Assembly (NCBI RefSeq): GCF_001270495.1
Contig: NZ_LGUR01000199.1
Location: forward strand, 1-64,000
Direction: 5' to 3'
Source of the DNA: Streptomyces viridochromogenes
GTDB lineage: Bacteria; Actinomycetota; Actinomycetes; Streptomycetales; Streptomycetaceae
Length of the DNA stretch: 64,000 nt
Shown here: piece after piece, positions 43,541 through 52,553 of the stretch
Layout: each line of letters starts with the position of its first letter
Position numbering within the stretch: position 1 is the first letter of the stretch
Program-made: the position numbers and the translations under genes
The notes under the pieces: generated by a model
What the model was told of the DNA's origin: nothing
Databases searched by the model: none
The model's input: the letters and a program-made list of their open reading frames with translations, nothing else

Positions 43541-43651
43541 CGGAACCGCACCCCGGCTCCCCCTGCCAACCAGCCCACACCGACGCCGGGCAACGGCCCA
43601 CCAACAGCCACTGTCCCCACGACACCGGCCGCGAGGGAGCCGAAGGGGCGC

Positions 43652-43718
43652 GCCGGTGTCGAGAGACCGAACGCGCGCAGCCCGAAGGGTCGAGCACGAT
43701 CGGTCTCTCGACACCGGC
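43652..43718. repeat. Long perfect inverted repeat (19-bp arms)
   Basis: GCCGGTGTCGAGAGACCGA at 43652-43670 is exactly complementary to 43700-43718, with a 29-nt interior. Complementarity resumes outside the arms (GGGGCGC near 43645 with GCGCCCC near 43724), so the folded structure would extend over about 85 nt. It lies about 30 bp past the 3' end of the 407-residue protein gene and is a candidate terminator; the arms are unlike typical short terminators in the window. Confidence 0.85.
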
Positions 43719-43751
43719 ACAAGGCGCCCCGTAGGCGACCGAGCCGGACAA

Positions 43752-44975
43752 TCAGCCGTCCTCGCCCCCGCAAGCCTCCTCGAAGAAGTCCAGGTCCTCC
43801 TGGAGCGACTTCATCAGCCGGTCCCGCTCGGCCTCGTCCACCTGTACCGGTACGACGCCGGAGGCCCCGGTGACCTTGCGGAAGCCGCCCCGGCTCTCCA
43901 GGCGGCCGTGCACTCGTACCGGAAGCCCGACCAGGTGGGCGTGCCCGGCGATGCGGTACGACTCCTCGTCCAGGGTCAGCCGGACGTGCGGGATCTCGGC
44001 GCCGGCGAGGACGCGCAGGCGTACGGTGCCCTCGCCGCGCGGCCCCGACCTGCGCATCCGGACGACCGCGCCGGTGATCCTGACCGGCACGGACGGCTCC
44101 TCTCTCAGATAGCGGGCGCCGGCCTCGCGCAGCACGGGCAGGTCGCCGGGCGAGAACTCGACGGGCTCGACGCCGCTCGCGCAGTCCTCGGGCACACCGG
44201 CCGCGGGTGCCCACTCGACGGCGATGCGCGCACCCTCCGTACCGCGCACGAGGGCGATCAGGGCCTCGGTGAGCTCGCGGCTGACGCCCGCTTCGACGGC
44301 GCCGTCGAAGGCGTCCATGCCGCCGGTGGCCCGCTGGTAGTCGATGGCTTCGCGGGCGGCGTACAGAGCCTGGTGGAGGCGTACGGCGAGCGGGCGCCCC
44401 GTACCGATCGGCACGAAGGCGGTCAGGCCGCGGCCGCCGGGCGCGGGGCCGACGAGGACGCTCTCCAGCATCGTGGCCGCCGAACGGCGGTGCCGGGCGC
44501 CGTAATAGCCCGCACGCGCGCGCGTGGCGAGCGCCGCGGCGAGGAGCATCTGGCGTGCCGCGCCGCGCAGCTCCTCCTCCACGGTCCAGGGCGCTGCCCC
44601 GGCCGGCCCGCTCGGCGCGTCCCGCCACCAGCGGACCTCGTCGCTGGGCACGGCGAGCCCGACCAGCACCTCGCGCGCGGAGGGCATGCCGCTGCGGGAC
44701 AGGGCGATCAGGGCCTCGCCGAGCAGGTCGTCGCTGTCGGGGAAGGCACGGGACTCGGGGACGAGCAGGCTGGTGCCGTTGCCGCCCGGTCCGGGCGGGG
44801 TCCAGCGGCCGTAGCGCCCTGCCGCTCCCCCGCGCCGCTGCCAGCCGTGCCGGTGCAGCAGGGCGCTGAGCACGGCGGGGTCGACCTCGCCGGGCTCGGG
44901 GGGACGGTCCCAGGACGCCTCGGCCGGGTGCGGCCGCACTGGCCGTATGGGTTCCTCCAGGGGGCGGTGCGTCAT
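43752..44975 (-). CDS. Conserved hypothetical protein, 407 residues
   Basis: No recognised domain. A soluble protein with a proline-rich N-terminus ([20 protein letters not shown]), an Ala/Arg-rich helical middle (around [20 protein letters not shown]), and a C-terminal beta-rich segment ([50 protein letters not shown]) that looks like an OB- or barrel-type fold. It ends in an acidic tail. The ATG at 44975 has GGGAGG upstream and overlaps the stop of the DUF4365 gene (ATGA), so the two are cotranscribed and coupled; a shared role is likely but unknown. Confidence 0.75.
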   Translation of the reverse strand: MTHRPLEEPIRPVRPHPAEASWDRPPEPGEVDPAVLSALLHRHGWQRRGGAAGRYGRWTPPGPGGNGTSLLVPESRAFPDSDDLLGEALIALSRSGMPSAREVLVGLAVPSDEVRWWRDAPSGPAGAAPWTVEEELRGAARQMLLAAALATRARAGYYGARHRRSAATMLESVLVGPAPGGRGLTAFVPIGTGRPLAVRLHQALYAAREAIDYQRATGGMDAFDGAVEAGVSRELTEALIALVRGTEGARIAVEWAPAAGVPEDCASGVEPVEFSPGDLPVLREAGARYLREEPSVPVRITGAVVRMRRSGPRGEGTVRLRVLAGAEIPHVRLTLDEESYRIAGHAHLVGLPVRVHGRLESRGGFRKVTGASGVVPVQVDEAERDRLMKSLQEDLDFFEEACGGEDG

Positions 44976-45538
44976 GGTCTGCCTCCCGTCCCGACCCGCG
45001 TCATGATCTCGCAGAGCGCCCGGTCGTCGAAGATGCGTGAGGTCGGTATCCGCACGGTGGTGCGGCGCCGTCCGGTGATCGCGTGACCGGCGAGGTTGAC
45101 CCAGTAGCAGCAGTGCCGCAGGTCGAGCCGGTCGTGACCGGCCCGAAGCCACTGCTCCTGTGACCGCGGCACGATCATCACGACCAGGATCTTGTGCACC
45201 GAGACCGGCGTGCGGGCGAGCTTCGCCAGGTGGTCGTTGTCGAGCGTGAAGGAGAAGAAGCGGCCAGGGGGGTGTGGCGCGAGCTGGTAGGTGGCCTTGA
45301 GCTGCACCTTGATGGTGACCTCGTCGTCGACCGTGTGGCCGGGCGCGCTGTGGCTGACGTGCCAGTCGATGCCGTTGTCCGGAAACGGCTGTGACAGCGA
45401 GCAGCCGGCGGCGGCCGCGACGGCGTGCAGATAGCCCACCTGCAGTGTCTCCATGCAGGCGGTAGTGGCGAGTGAACCGCGATGGGGGCCCGTTCGTTCG
45501 GGCAGCAGCCCGCCCCGCTCGGGCTGCGCTATCGCCAT
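44972..45538 (-). CDS. DUF4365 protein, PD-(D/E)XK nuclease-like
   Basis: A 188-residue protein matching the DUF4365 family in its [10 protein letters not shown]...AAAAGC...GIDWHV...VQLKAT pattern. A PD-(D/E)XK-like arrangement is visible as Asp58 (GIDWHV), then Gln79-x-Lys81 (VQLKAT), the Q-x-K variant seen in some Mrr-like enzymes. DUF4365 proteins occur in defence and DNA-processing contexts, but this copy is in a conserved Streptomyces neighbourhood. The ATG is at 45538. It lies head-to-head with the exonuclease gene, sharing a promoter region of about 168 bp. Confidence 0.85.
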   Translation of the reverse strand: MAIAQPERGGLLPERTGPHRGSLATTACMETLQVGYLHAVAAAAGCSLSQPFPDNGIDWHVSHSAPGHTVDDEVTIKVQLKATYQLAPHPPGRFFSFTLDNDHLAKLARTPVSVHKILVVMIVPRSQEQWLRAGHDRLDLRHCCYWVNLAGHAITGRRRTTVRIPTSRIFDDRALCEIMTRVGTGGRP

Positions 45539-45706
45539 GACCAACAGCCTTCCACGCCAGGTGAATCCCGGTACCGGGTCGCTGAACTGCAAGGACCCGC
45601 ACTCCTGTTGTGTCCTTCCGGCGTACGGCGCAAACAGCCCGGGTATCACCAAACGGGCAGAAGACGGTGCGTCAGCTGCCGTGGGTGAACGAGGGGTTGT
45701 GTAGAT

Positions 45707-46432
45707 ATGGCGTGCTGGTATGAGGGCCCGCTGGCGGCATTCGACACAGAGACGACAGGCGTGGACGTCGAGACCGACCGGATCGTTTCGGCGGCCGTCG
45801 TCGTACAGGACGCCCCGGGCACCCGGCCTCGGGTGACCCGGTGGCTGGTGAACCCGGGTGTGCCGGTGCCGGAGGCGGCGACAGCGGTACACGGACTGAC
45901 GGACGAACATCTCCAGCGCAACGGCCGCTGGCCGGCGCCGGTGATGCACGAGATAGCCGCCGAACTGGCGGAACAGGCCGCCAGAGGACGGTCGTTGGTG
46001 GTGATGAACGCGCCGTTCGATCTCACGCTGCTCGACCGCGAGTTGCGTCGCCATCGCGCCTCGTCGCTCGACCGCTGGTTCGAGTCGACGCCGCTGCTGG
46101 TGCTCGATCCCCGGGTGCTCGACAAACACCTGGACCGCTATCGCAAAGGTCGCCGCACGCTGACCGACCTGTGCGCGCACTACGGCGTCACGCTGGACGG
46201 CGCGCACGACGCGGCGGCCGACGCGCTGGCCTCGCTGGAGGTCGTACGGGCGGTCGGGCGCCGTTTCGCGGCCCGTCTGGAGCGCCTGTCCCCCGCCGAG
46301 CTGCACACGTTGCAGGCGGTGTGGCACGCGGCGCAGGCACGCGGGTTGCAGGCGTGGTTCGCCCGCAGCGGCAGCGACGAGGCGGTGGACCCGGCGTGGC
46401 CACTGCGCCCGGACCTGCCGGCGGCCGCCTAG
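45707..46432 (+). CDS. DnaQ-like 3'-5' exonuclease (DEDDh type)
   Basis: A 241-residue exonuclease. ExoI DTETTG is at residues 13-18, ExoII lies in VVMNAPFDLTLLDREL near 97-112 (Asn-x3-Asp), and ExoIII is HDAAADA near 166-172; all four acidic ligands and the general-base His are present. It may be a stand-alone proofreading or DNA-repair exonuclease rather than a polymerase III subunit. The ATG is at 45707, a weak GAGGGG lies upstream, and the gene is followed by a strong hairpin. Confidence 0.92.
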   Translation: MACWYEGPLAAFDTETTGVDVETDRIVSAAVVVQDAPGTRPRVTRWLVNPGVPVPEAATAVHGLTDEHLQRNGRWPAPVMHEIAAELAEQAARGRSLVVMNAPFDLTLLDRELRRHRASSLDRWFESTPLLVLDPRVLDKHLDRYRKGRRTLTDLCAHYGVTLDGAHDAAADALASLEVVRAVGRRFAARLERLSPAELHTLQAVWHAAQARGLQAWFARSGSDEAVDPAWPLRPDLPAAA

Positions 46433-46450
46433 GCGGTCCAGAGCAACAAG

Positions 46451-46481
46451 AAAGCCGGTCCGCTGTGGCGGACCGGCCTTT
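46451..46481. terminator. Bidirectional terminator between exonuclease gene and tRNA-Val
   Basis: AAAGCCGGTCCGC pairs with GCGGACCGGCCTTT (one G bulge), 4-nt loop. It starts 18 bp past the exonuclease stop and just past the 3' end of the minus-strand tRNA, with A and T runs on either side, so it can stop both transcripts. Confidence 0.9.
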
Positions 46482-46486
46482 CCCGG

Positions 46487-46558
46487 TGGGCGATACTGGG
46501 TTCGAACCAGTGACCTCTTCGGTGTGAACGAAGCGCTCTCCCACTGAGCTAATCGCCC
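46487..46558 (-). tRNA. tRNA-Val (CAC), copy 1
   Basis: A 72-nt cloverleaf: acceptor GGGCGAT/ATCGCCC, D-arm GCTC/GAGC, anticodon arm CTTCG-TTCACAC-CGAAG with anticodon CAC, T-arm ACTGG-TTCGAAC-CCAGT, discriminator A. CCA is not encoded. It is identical to the copy at 56659-56730. The upstream promoter has TATGGT and TTGAAG (separate entry). Confidence 0.97.
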
Positions 46559-46571
46559 GGGAACGGACTGA

Positions 46572-46601
46572 ACCATACAGGTCCCGGCACGCTTCCTTCA
46601 A
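46572..46601 (-). promoter_or_regulatory. Candidate vegetative promoter of tRNA-Val (CAC) copy 1
   Basis: On the minus strand TTGAAG (46596-46601) and TATGGT (46572-46577) are separated by 18 bp, with the tRNA beginning 13 bp downstream. This fits a HrdB-type promoter. The -35 overlaps the stop codon of the SRPBCC gene. Confidence 0.6.
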
Positions 46602-47056
46602 ACCGCTTGTCGCCGATCGGCGAGGTACGCCACAAGCCCCCGCCGCCCGGCGCGCATCATCAGCCGGTGATTGGCGCGGAACACGGGCCGTCCCGGCACC
46701 GCGAACCGCCTCAGCAGCGGCTTGTTCACGACGACGACCTGGTCGTAGCGGGCGAGGGTGCCGGAGCCGTGCGGGGTGACGGTCCAGCGGGCCCAGCCCT
46801 CGATGTCTCCGGACATGACGATCTCCAGGACACCGGCCGCGCGATCCCGCCGCACCTCACGCGCCGTGAACGTCATGTCGTACGGCAGGAACGAGCGAAT
46901 CGTGATCACACCGCTGGTGTCGTCGACCCGGTTCACCTCGCGCACCTGCGGCCACCAACGCGGGTAGTCCTCGGCCTGTTCCAACAAGTCGTAGACGGCG
47001 GCAGGCGGTGCGGGCAGTGCCCACAGGCTGCGGAAGCGGTAGTGGCTCCAGTCCAT
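46598..47056 (-). CDS. SRPBCC (START/polyketide cyclase-like) family protein
   Basis: A 152-residue helix-grip protein. The family pattern is clear: an N-terminal strand, then PAAVYDLLEQAEDYPRWWPQ (helix with the typical YPRWWP turn), then strands with VITIRSFLPYDMTF and ARWTVTPHGSGTLARYDQVV, and a final long helix RLMMRAGRRGLVAYLADR. The ligand is unknown; such proteins bind lipids or aromatic intermediates. The ATG is at 47056. It lies divergent to the 816-residue membrane protein gene and upstream of the tRNA. Confidence 0.88.
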   Translation of the reverse strand: MDWSHYRFRSLWALPAPPAAVYDLLEQAEDYPRWWPQVREVNRVDDTSGVITIRSFLPYDMTFTAREVRRDRAAGVLEIVMSGDIEGWARWTVTPHGSGTLARYDQVVVVNKPLLRRFAVPGRPVFRANHRLMMRAGRRGLVAYLADRRQAV

Positions 47057-47158
47057 GGGCCGAGTCTGCCCCCGCGCAGGGCGTTTCTCCCGTACCTGAG
47101 TACGTTCTGAGTACTCGCACTCATGCCGTACGGCGTGACGCGGACCACACTCCAGGGC

Positions 47159-49609
47159 ATGACGCACATTCCGCCACCGGCCGAGGAGTTGCGGCTCCTC
47201 GACCTTGAGCTGCGCCGGCTGGACGCCCGCCGGGCCCAGTTGCTGCACCGCCGCGCCTGGCTGGTCACGGTCCTGCAAGCGGCGGCCGGGCCGACCCCGG
47301 CCCTGGCCCCTGCCCCTGCCTCGTTCGCACCCCGGCCCGCCGAGGCCTCGGCACCTCGGGTCCAGAACGTGCTGCTGGTGCTCGGCGGTGTCCTGCTCAC
47401 CATCGCCGCGATGGCGTTCACGCTGGTCAGCTGGGGGCACATGGGGATCACCGGGCGGGCCCTGGTGCTCGGCGGGATCACGGTGGCGGTGCTCGCCGCG
47501 CCGGTGCCGCTGCTGAAGCACGGGCTGCGGTCGACGGCCGAGTCGGTGGCGGGCCTCGGGTTCGCGCTGACCGTGCTCGACGCGTATGCGCTGCGCGAGG
47601 TCGCGTTGGCCGACGTGGACGCCACGGGTTACCTCGCGGCCGCCTCGGCGGCGCTGGTGGCCCTGTGGACGGCGTACGCGCTGCTGCCGCACACCTCCGC
47701 GCTGCGTCTGCCCCTGCCCACCGCCCTGGTCGCCGCACAACTCCCCCTCACTCTCTGGGCGGTGGCGGCTGACGCGGGCCTGTACTGGATCACGGCCGCC
47801 GTGCTCGTGACGGCCGGGTTGGACACGGGTGTGGCGCTCCGGGTGCCCGCCAAGACCGTACGGATCACCGCGATGGCCGGTGCGTACGGCATGGGCGCGT
47901 GGGGCGTGTGGGCCGCCGGCTGGCTGTCCTGGACGGCCACCGGCCCGAGCGCCGCCGCCCGTGCGGCGGCGCTCCTCCTCTTCGCGGCGGGCATCGCCCT
48001 GGCGGCGGCGTGGCAGCAGGTCGCCGGGAAGCAGGCGGGAGGACTCGCCGTCACCGCGGGCCTCCTCACGGTCGCCGCGGCCGGCGGCACTGCCCGCTCC
48101 GTGCTCCCGGACACGTGGACGGTTCCCGCGTATCTGGCGTGCGGAATCGCCCTGTTGGCCGCGGTACGGCTGGACCGGCTGCCGGAGACGGTACGGCACG
48201 GGCTGGCTCGGGCCTCCGGCGCCGTACAGGGACTCGCCCTGCTCTGGACTCTGCCCCTGCTGGGGATCACGCTGATGGGTCCCGTCGCGTGGGCGGAGCG
48301 GGTGTGGTCCGGCGCGCCGGGTGACGTACGGGAGGCCGTGTCGGTGTCCACGCCGTGGCCGCCCGGCGCGGAGGCGGTGCCCGTCGTCCTGGCGGTCGTC
48401 GCCGTCGTACTGGTCCTCGCGGTGCGGGACGCGGTCTGGCGGCCTCGGGCCCTGAGCGGGGTGCTGGCGCTGGCGTGGGCGACGGCGCTGGTGCTTCCGG
48501 CGGTGCTCGAAGTCCCGTACGTGGCAGGCCTGGTGGCCCTCGGGATCACGACGGCCGGCGCCCTGGCCGCAGCCGCGTGGATACGCCCGTGCGAGCGCCC
48601 GGAGAAGGAAGCGGCACCTCAGCCGGACTCGGCCCCCGCCATCGACTTCCCGACCCCGGGCCCGACCGCCACGGTCCTCGCCCTCCTCACCTCGCTCACC
48701 CTCGCCTTCCTCTCGCTGCCGAGCGAGCCCGCGACCCTCGCCGTGCTCTCCTCGCTCACGGCACTGTTCGCGGCCGCCTCCTGGAGGCCGCACCTCGCGC
48801 CGGTCACGGCCCCGACGGCACTCGCGTACGCCGCCGCGCTCGCCTGCGCGACAGGTGCCGCGGCCGACTGGCAGCCGCAGTACACCGCCCTGCTGGTCCT
48901 GGCGGTGCCGGTGGCGGCGGCCCTGCCCGCCGCGCGGCTCGGGAGTTCCCCGGCGACGGTCCCGGTCGACATCGCCGGCGCGCTCGCCGGACTGCTCGCC
49001 GTCGGACTGGCGGCGGCCTCGGCCGACCTGCCGATGCTCGCCCTGGTCCTGGCGCTGTGCGGGGTGATCACCGCCGGTACGGCGATCCGCGCCGACCGCC
49101 GGCCCGTCGCCTACGCCTCCGCCGCGCTCTTCGTCCTGGCCACCTGGGTGCGCCTGGCGGCCTCGGATGTCGGGACACCCGAGGCGTACACCCTGCCTGT
49201 CGCCGTCCCGGCCCTGCTCGTCGGCGCCCTGCACCGGCGCCGCGATCCGCGGGCCTCGTCCTGGACGGCGTACGGACCCGGACTCGCCACCGGCCTCGTG
49301 CCGAGCCTCCTCACAGCCTGGGGCGACCCCAACTGGGCCCGCCCCCTGCTGCTCGGCCTCGCGGCCCTGGCCGTCACCCTGCTGGGCGCCGGACACCACC
49401 TCAAGGCACCCCTGCTGCTCGGCGGCACGGTCCTCACCCTGGACGCGCTGCACGAACTCGCCCCGTACATCGTCCAGGTGACCGACGCCCTCCCCCGCTG
49501 GGTGCCGCCGGCCCTCGCCGGCCTGCTGCTGCTCGCACTCGGGGCGACGTACGAGCAACGTCTCAGGGACGCCCGAAGGATGCGGGACTTCTTGGGCAAC
49601 CTGCACTGA
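47159..49609 (+). CDS. Large polytopic membrane protein, 816 residues
   Basis: The N-terminus is an amphipathic charged helix (EELRLLDLELRRLDARRAQ) followed by a long Ala/Leu-rich region with about 20 or more potential membrane spans, the first around residues 70-90 (VLLVLGGVLLTIAAMAFTLV). No catalytic motifs, nucleotide-binding sites or transporter signatures are apparent. It resembles uncharacterised actinobacterial multi-span proteins that pair an N-terminal helix with many helices. The ATG at 47159 fits the charged helix; an in-frame ATG at 47123 is possible. It is divergent from the SRPBCC gene and convergent with the lyase gene. Confidence 0.8.
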   Translation: MTHIPPPAEELRLLDLELRRLDARRAQLLHRRAWLVTVLQAAAGPTPALAPAPASFAPRPAEASAPRVQNVLLVLGGVLLTIAAMAFTLVSWGHMGITGRALVLGGITVAVLAAPVPLLKHGLRSTAESVAGLGFALTVLDAYALREVALADVDATGYLAAASAALVALWTAYALLPHTSALRLPLPTALVAAQLPLTLWAVAADAGLYWITAAVLVTAGLDTGVALRVPAKTVRITAMAGAYGMGAWGVWAAGWLSWTATGPSAAARAAALLLFAAGIALAAAWQQVAGKQAGGLAVTAGLLTVAAAGGTARSVLPDTWTVPAYLACGIALLAAVRLDRLPETVRHGLARASGAVQGLALLWTLPLLGITLMGPVAWAERVWSGAPGDVREAVSVSTPWPPGAEAVPVVLAVVAVVLVLAVRDAVWRPRALSGVLALAWATALVLPAVLEVPYVAGLVALGITTAGALAAAAWIRPCERPEKEAAPQPDSAPAIDFPTPGPTATVLALLTSLTLAFLSLPSEPATLAVLSSLTALFAAASWRPHLAPVTAPTALAYAAALACATGAAADWQPQYTALLVLAVPVAAALPAARLGSSPATVPVDIAGALAGLLAVGLAAASADLPMLALVLALCGVITAGTAIRADRRPVAYASAALFVLATWVRLAASDVGTPEAYTLPVAVPALLVGALHRRRDPRASSWTAYGPGLATGLVPSLLTAWGDPNWARPLLLGLAALAVTLLGAGHHLKAPLLLGGTVLTLDALHELAPYIVQVTDALPRWVPPALAGLLLLALGATYEQRLRDARRMRDFLGNLH

Positions 49610-49617
49610 AACGCCCC

Positions 49618-49695
49618 CAGGGACGCGGGGCTGTATCGATATGCGGCTCCGCCGCGTGGACGCGACCAGCCACAACAGCCCCGCAGTCCCCTACC
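49618..49695. repeat. Dispersed repeat related to the 128-545 array
   Basis: The element contains GGGGCTGTATCGATATGCGG, CTCCGCCGCGTGGACGCG and ACCAGCCACAACAGCCCC. The outer GGGGCTGT and ACAGCCCC are complementary, so it can fold as one hairpin of about 55 nt and may act as a terminator between the convergent membrane-protein and lyase genes. Confidence 0.75.
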
Positions 49696-49708
49696 GCCCG
49701 AACCGGCC

Positions 49709-52444
49709 CTACGGCATCTTGTCCCCGAGCAGCGCCAGGTTCTCGATGGCGGCGAGACCATACAGCGCGGTGTCATTGGTCGACACCCACGCCGCCTCGC
49801 TGCCCGGCACCAGCGCGTCCGGCCCGCTCAGCTTCTCCGTCCGCCAGGGCGCCGACTCCTTGTACCCGTCGGAGTTGTAGAACTTCTCCCACGCCCGCTT
49901 GGCCAGCTTCTCGTCCCCAGTCTTCACAGCGGCGTAGGCGTCGAGGCGCGAGTGCCCCTGGAAGAGCAGCAGGGAACCGAAGTTGGAGCCGTAGCGTGCC
50001 GCCTGCTCGGCCTTCGTGGCGTTGAAGTAGCGGCAGTAGTCGAAGTACGCCTCGTTGAACTTCGGCAGGTCGACGAGGTCGATGAGTTCGGCGCACAGCT
50101 CGTTCAACCCGAACACGGCGGACAGGTGCGAGACCCCGACGACCGGCGCCGAGGCGATCGCGAACCTGCCCGTGTCCAGGTCGTACAGCCCGGTCCCCTG
50201 CACGAACCCGTTCGGCTGGGCGGCGATGGTCTCCATCGTCGACAGCACCCGTGCCTTGGCCTTCTCCCACTTGGGGCCCTTGCGCTCCCACTCCGTCAGC
50301 CAGGCCGACACGAGCCCGCTCCAGTCCGTGCCGAAGCCGATCGACAGCGCGTGCCGGTCGGGGGTGTACGGCTCGGTGCGGATCTTGCGGATCGGGTCGA
50401 GGACGAGGAAGGTCTCGTCGGAGTCGACGTTGGCGTGCATGAGGTCGCCGACCCGCTCGTCGGCGGTGAGGAAGTAGTAGTAGCGGCGGTACGTCGTGTT
50501 GGCGATGCGCTGCTGCTTGGCGCTGTCGGCGTAGTGCTGGACGCCGTGCCGGGTGCCGAGGCCGGCCCATTTCCCGAGGTGGTAGACGTCGACCTCACCG
50601 GTGTGCCGGGTCATCGCCTCGGCGAACCGGAAGATGTCCGCGCGGCCCGAGCGCAGATACGCGAACCACAGCCAGAGGTCCGGTGAGAGCTCGGAGTTGT
50701 CCCAGGCGTAGCCGCCGATGTCGTACCGCCACTGGTGCCGGACGGTGTCGTAGGTGTGCATGATGTCGCCGTAGTCCCAGAAGCCGTACCAGCGGCGCTG
50801 CTCCACCTGGTCCTTGTAGTAGGTGAAGAGGAAGTCGAGGTGGTCCTCGATCTTCGCCTTGGCGGGCGTGGAGCGGTCCGGCTCGGAGTACAGCCCCGGC
50901 CCGAAGACCTTGGCCTTGATGAGCTGCTTGGGCGGGGCGGCGAGCTGCGGCAGCACGCGTACGGCTTCGATCTGTTGGGCCAGGGCTTCCGGTGCGGGCG
51001 TGGACTCGTTGGCCCAGAACAACAGCTCCGACGTGCGGGCGATGCCGTACGGCGTCCCGAACTCCGGCTCGTAGTCCTCGTAGGTGATGTTGAGGCCTTC
51101 GAGCTGCTCGGGGTAGGTGTCCTGGCCCATGCCGTCGTGGTAGAAGCGCAGGTCCATGGGCTGTGCCTCGGGGGACCAGAGCCACATGGTGACCTCGGCC
51201 GCGTCGGTCTGGGCGTCGCGGATGTCGAGCTGGGCGGGGAACTTCTCCCAGAAGTCCCGCAGCCCGAAGGACAGTCCGCCGCTGACGCCACCGACGTAGC
51301 CGAAGCCGGAGGCGCGCCTGCCGCCGCCCGCGCCGATCCAGCCGTGGCCCTTCTTCGTGCGCTTGCGCAGCGTGAAGCCGTCGGCGGAGAGCTGGGAGAG
51401 GGTGTAGTCGCCCCACTCGGGGATGTACTGGAGCCGGGTGGTGACCCGCTGGTCCCAGGTGGACGGGTCGGGCAGCTTCTTCCCCGCGAACTGGGCGGCC
51501 TGTACGGCGGCGCCCGGGTCGCGGCGCAGTCCGGTGATGCCCTTGACGGCCTCGCGCAGCAGTCCGGTGCCGTCGCCGCCGATGCGGATGTGGCGGTCGT
51601 AGGACTGGTCCCGCATCGGCACGGTGAAGCGCACGCCGATGCCGCGGATGAAGTCGCCGCTGCCCTTCCCGGGCTCCTGGGTGCCGTCGAAGGTGATGGT
51701 GTGCACCATACGGAAGGAGTCGGCACCGGCGTAGAAGTAGAGGCGGATGGAGAACGGCAGCCAACTGCGGCTGCCCTTACGGTGCTTGCCGTCGATGCGG
51801 ACGACCGCGCGGACGGGGCCCTCCTGCTCGACGGTGACCTCGGAGATGGCGCCCTCGTAGCGCTCGGTCTTGACCGTGCCCTGGTCCTCGTCCTCGATCT
51901 CGGGCTGGCGGATCAGCACGAGCCGGCCGTTCTTGGCGATCTCGGTGGAGCCACGGGTGACCGACTTGACGAGTGTCGCGCCGGACTTGCCGATCTTCGC
52001 GGTGATGACCCCGGTGGAGACGGTGATCGTGCCGCCGCTCTTGTCGACGGTGACCTTCTTGGCCGGGGCGGCGGCCTCGCCGGCGGCGAGGGTGAGTTTG
52101 CCGTTGCCCGAACTCACCGCGTGGGCCGTCCACTTGAGCGAGCCGTCCGGCCAGTAGGCGATGGGCCACGACTGCACGGGGACGGCCTTGCCGTCGGCGT
52201 CCGTCAGCGCGAAGGTCTGGTCCTCCTGGTACACGCCCTTGGGCCAGGGCACACCGACGGTGGAGCCGGGGGCGGCGCCCAGGCCGCCCTCCTCCAGCCA
52301 GTCCAGGGTCACAGGACCTTCGTCGGCCTCGGCGGCTCTGGGCGCGGCCTGCGCGTCCTTGGCCCCTAGCGCCCAGCTGAACTGCGCGGCGGCTCCGGCG
52401 ACGGCGGCCGCCTTGAGGATGGACCTACGGGGGATGGGAGACAT
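49709..52444 (-). CDS. Tat-exported exo-rhamnogalacturonan lyase family protein (PL26/YetA-like)
   Basis: A 911-residue secreted protein. The twin-arginine signal is MSPIPRRSILKAAAVAGAAA with Arg6-Arg7 and cleavage expected after the AQA-type site near 33. The rest shows an N-terminal beta-rich domain starting VTLDWLEEGGLGAAPGSTVG, a central beta-sandwich, and an alpha/alpha-toroid-like C-terminal half with many Trp, Tyr and His (YYKDQVEQRRWYGFWDYGD, GKWAGLGTRHGVQHY). This layout matches the PcRGLX/YetA family as I know it. Substrate: probably rhamnogalacturonan oligosaccharides. The neighbouring YesL-like and ABC sugar-transport genes support it. Exact catalytic residues were not assigned. 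Confidence 0.75.
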   Translation of the reverse strand: MSPIPRRSILKAAAVAGAAAQFSWALGAKDAQAAPRAAEADEGPVTLDWLEEGGLGAAPGSTVGVPWPKGVYQEDQTFALTDADGKAVPVQSWPIAYWPDGSLKWTAHAVSSGNGKLTLAAGEAAAPAKKVTVDKSGGTITVSTGVITAKIGKSGATLVKSVTRGSTEIAKNGRLVLIRQPEIEDEDQGTVKTERYEGAISEVTVEQEGPVRAVVRIDGKHRKGSRSWLPFSIRLYFYAGADSFRMVHTITFDGTQEPGKGSGDFIRGIGVRFTVPMRDQSYDRHIRIGGDGTGLLREAVKGITGLRRDPGAAVQAAQFAGKKLPDPSTWDQRVTTRLQYIPEWGDYTLSQLSADGFTLRKRTKKGHGWIGAGGGRRASGFGYVGGVSGGLSFGLRDFWEKFPAQLDIRDAQTDAAEVTMWLWSPEAQPMDLRFYHDGMGQDTYPEQLEGLNITYEDYEPEFGTPYGIARTSELLFWANESTPAPEALAQQIEAVRVLPQLAAPPKQLIKAKVFGPGLYSEPDRSTPAKAKIEDHLDFLFTYYKDQVEQRRWYGFWDYGDIMHTYDTVRHQWRYDIGGYAWDNSELSPDLWLWFAYLRSGRADIFRFAEAMTRHTGEVDVYHLGKWAGLGTRHGVQHYADSAKQQRIANTTYRRYYYFLTADERVGDLMHANVDSDETFLVLDPIRKIRTEPYTPDRHALSIGFGTDWSGLVSAWLTEWERKGPKWEKAKARVLSTMETIAAQPNGFVQGTGLYDLDTGRFAIASAPVVGVSHLSAVFGLNELCAELIDLVDLPKFNEAYFDYCRYFNATKAEQAARYGSNFGSLLLFQGHSRLDAYAAVKTGDEKLAKRAWEKFYNSDGYKESAPWRTEKLSGPDALVPGSEAAWVSTNDTALYGLAAIENLALLGDKMP

Positions 52445-52553
52445 AGGGAGTCCAGCCTTTCCTTCCGTACGGAGATGCAGAGGGTGCGATCAGGGGCATG
52501 ACAGAGATAGGTACGGCGCCCGGAGGGCCGACCTGGTACGAGGGCGGCGCCCG

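Larger units (their letters stand above)
43312..43751 (-). other. 440-bp non-coding region upstream of thrS
   Basis: No supported gene. From thrS outward it holds a short AT-richer promoter-like part (about 43320-43400) without clear hexamers, a copy of the dispersed GCGGAGCCGC repeat (43481-43540), and a long inverted repeat (43652-43718). The GC-rich remainder is low-information sequence. Confidence 0.6.

Noticed and set aside
43312..43751. T-box riboswitch upstream of thrS
   Set aside because: No T-box sequence, antiterminator or Thr specifier loop was found; the stem-loop present does not resemble that architecture and lies next to the opposite gene's 3' end.
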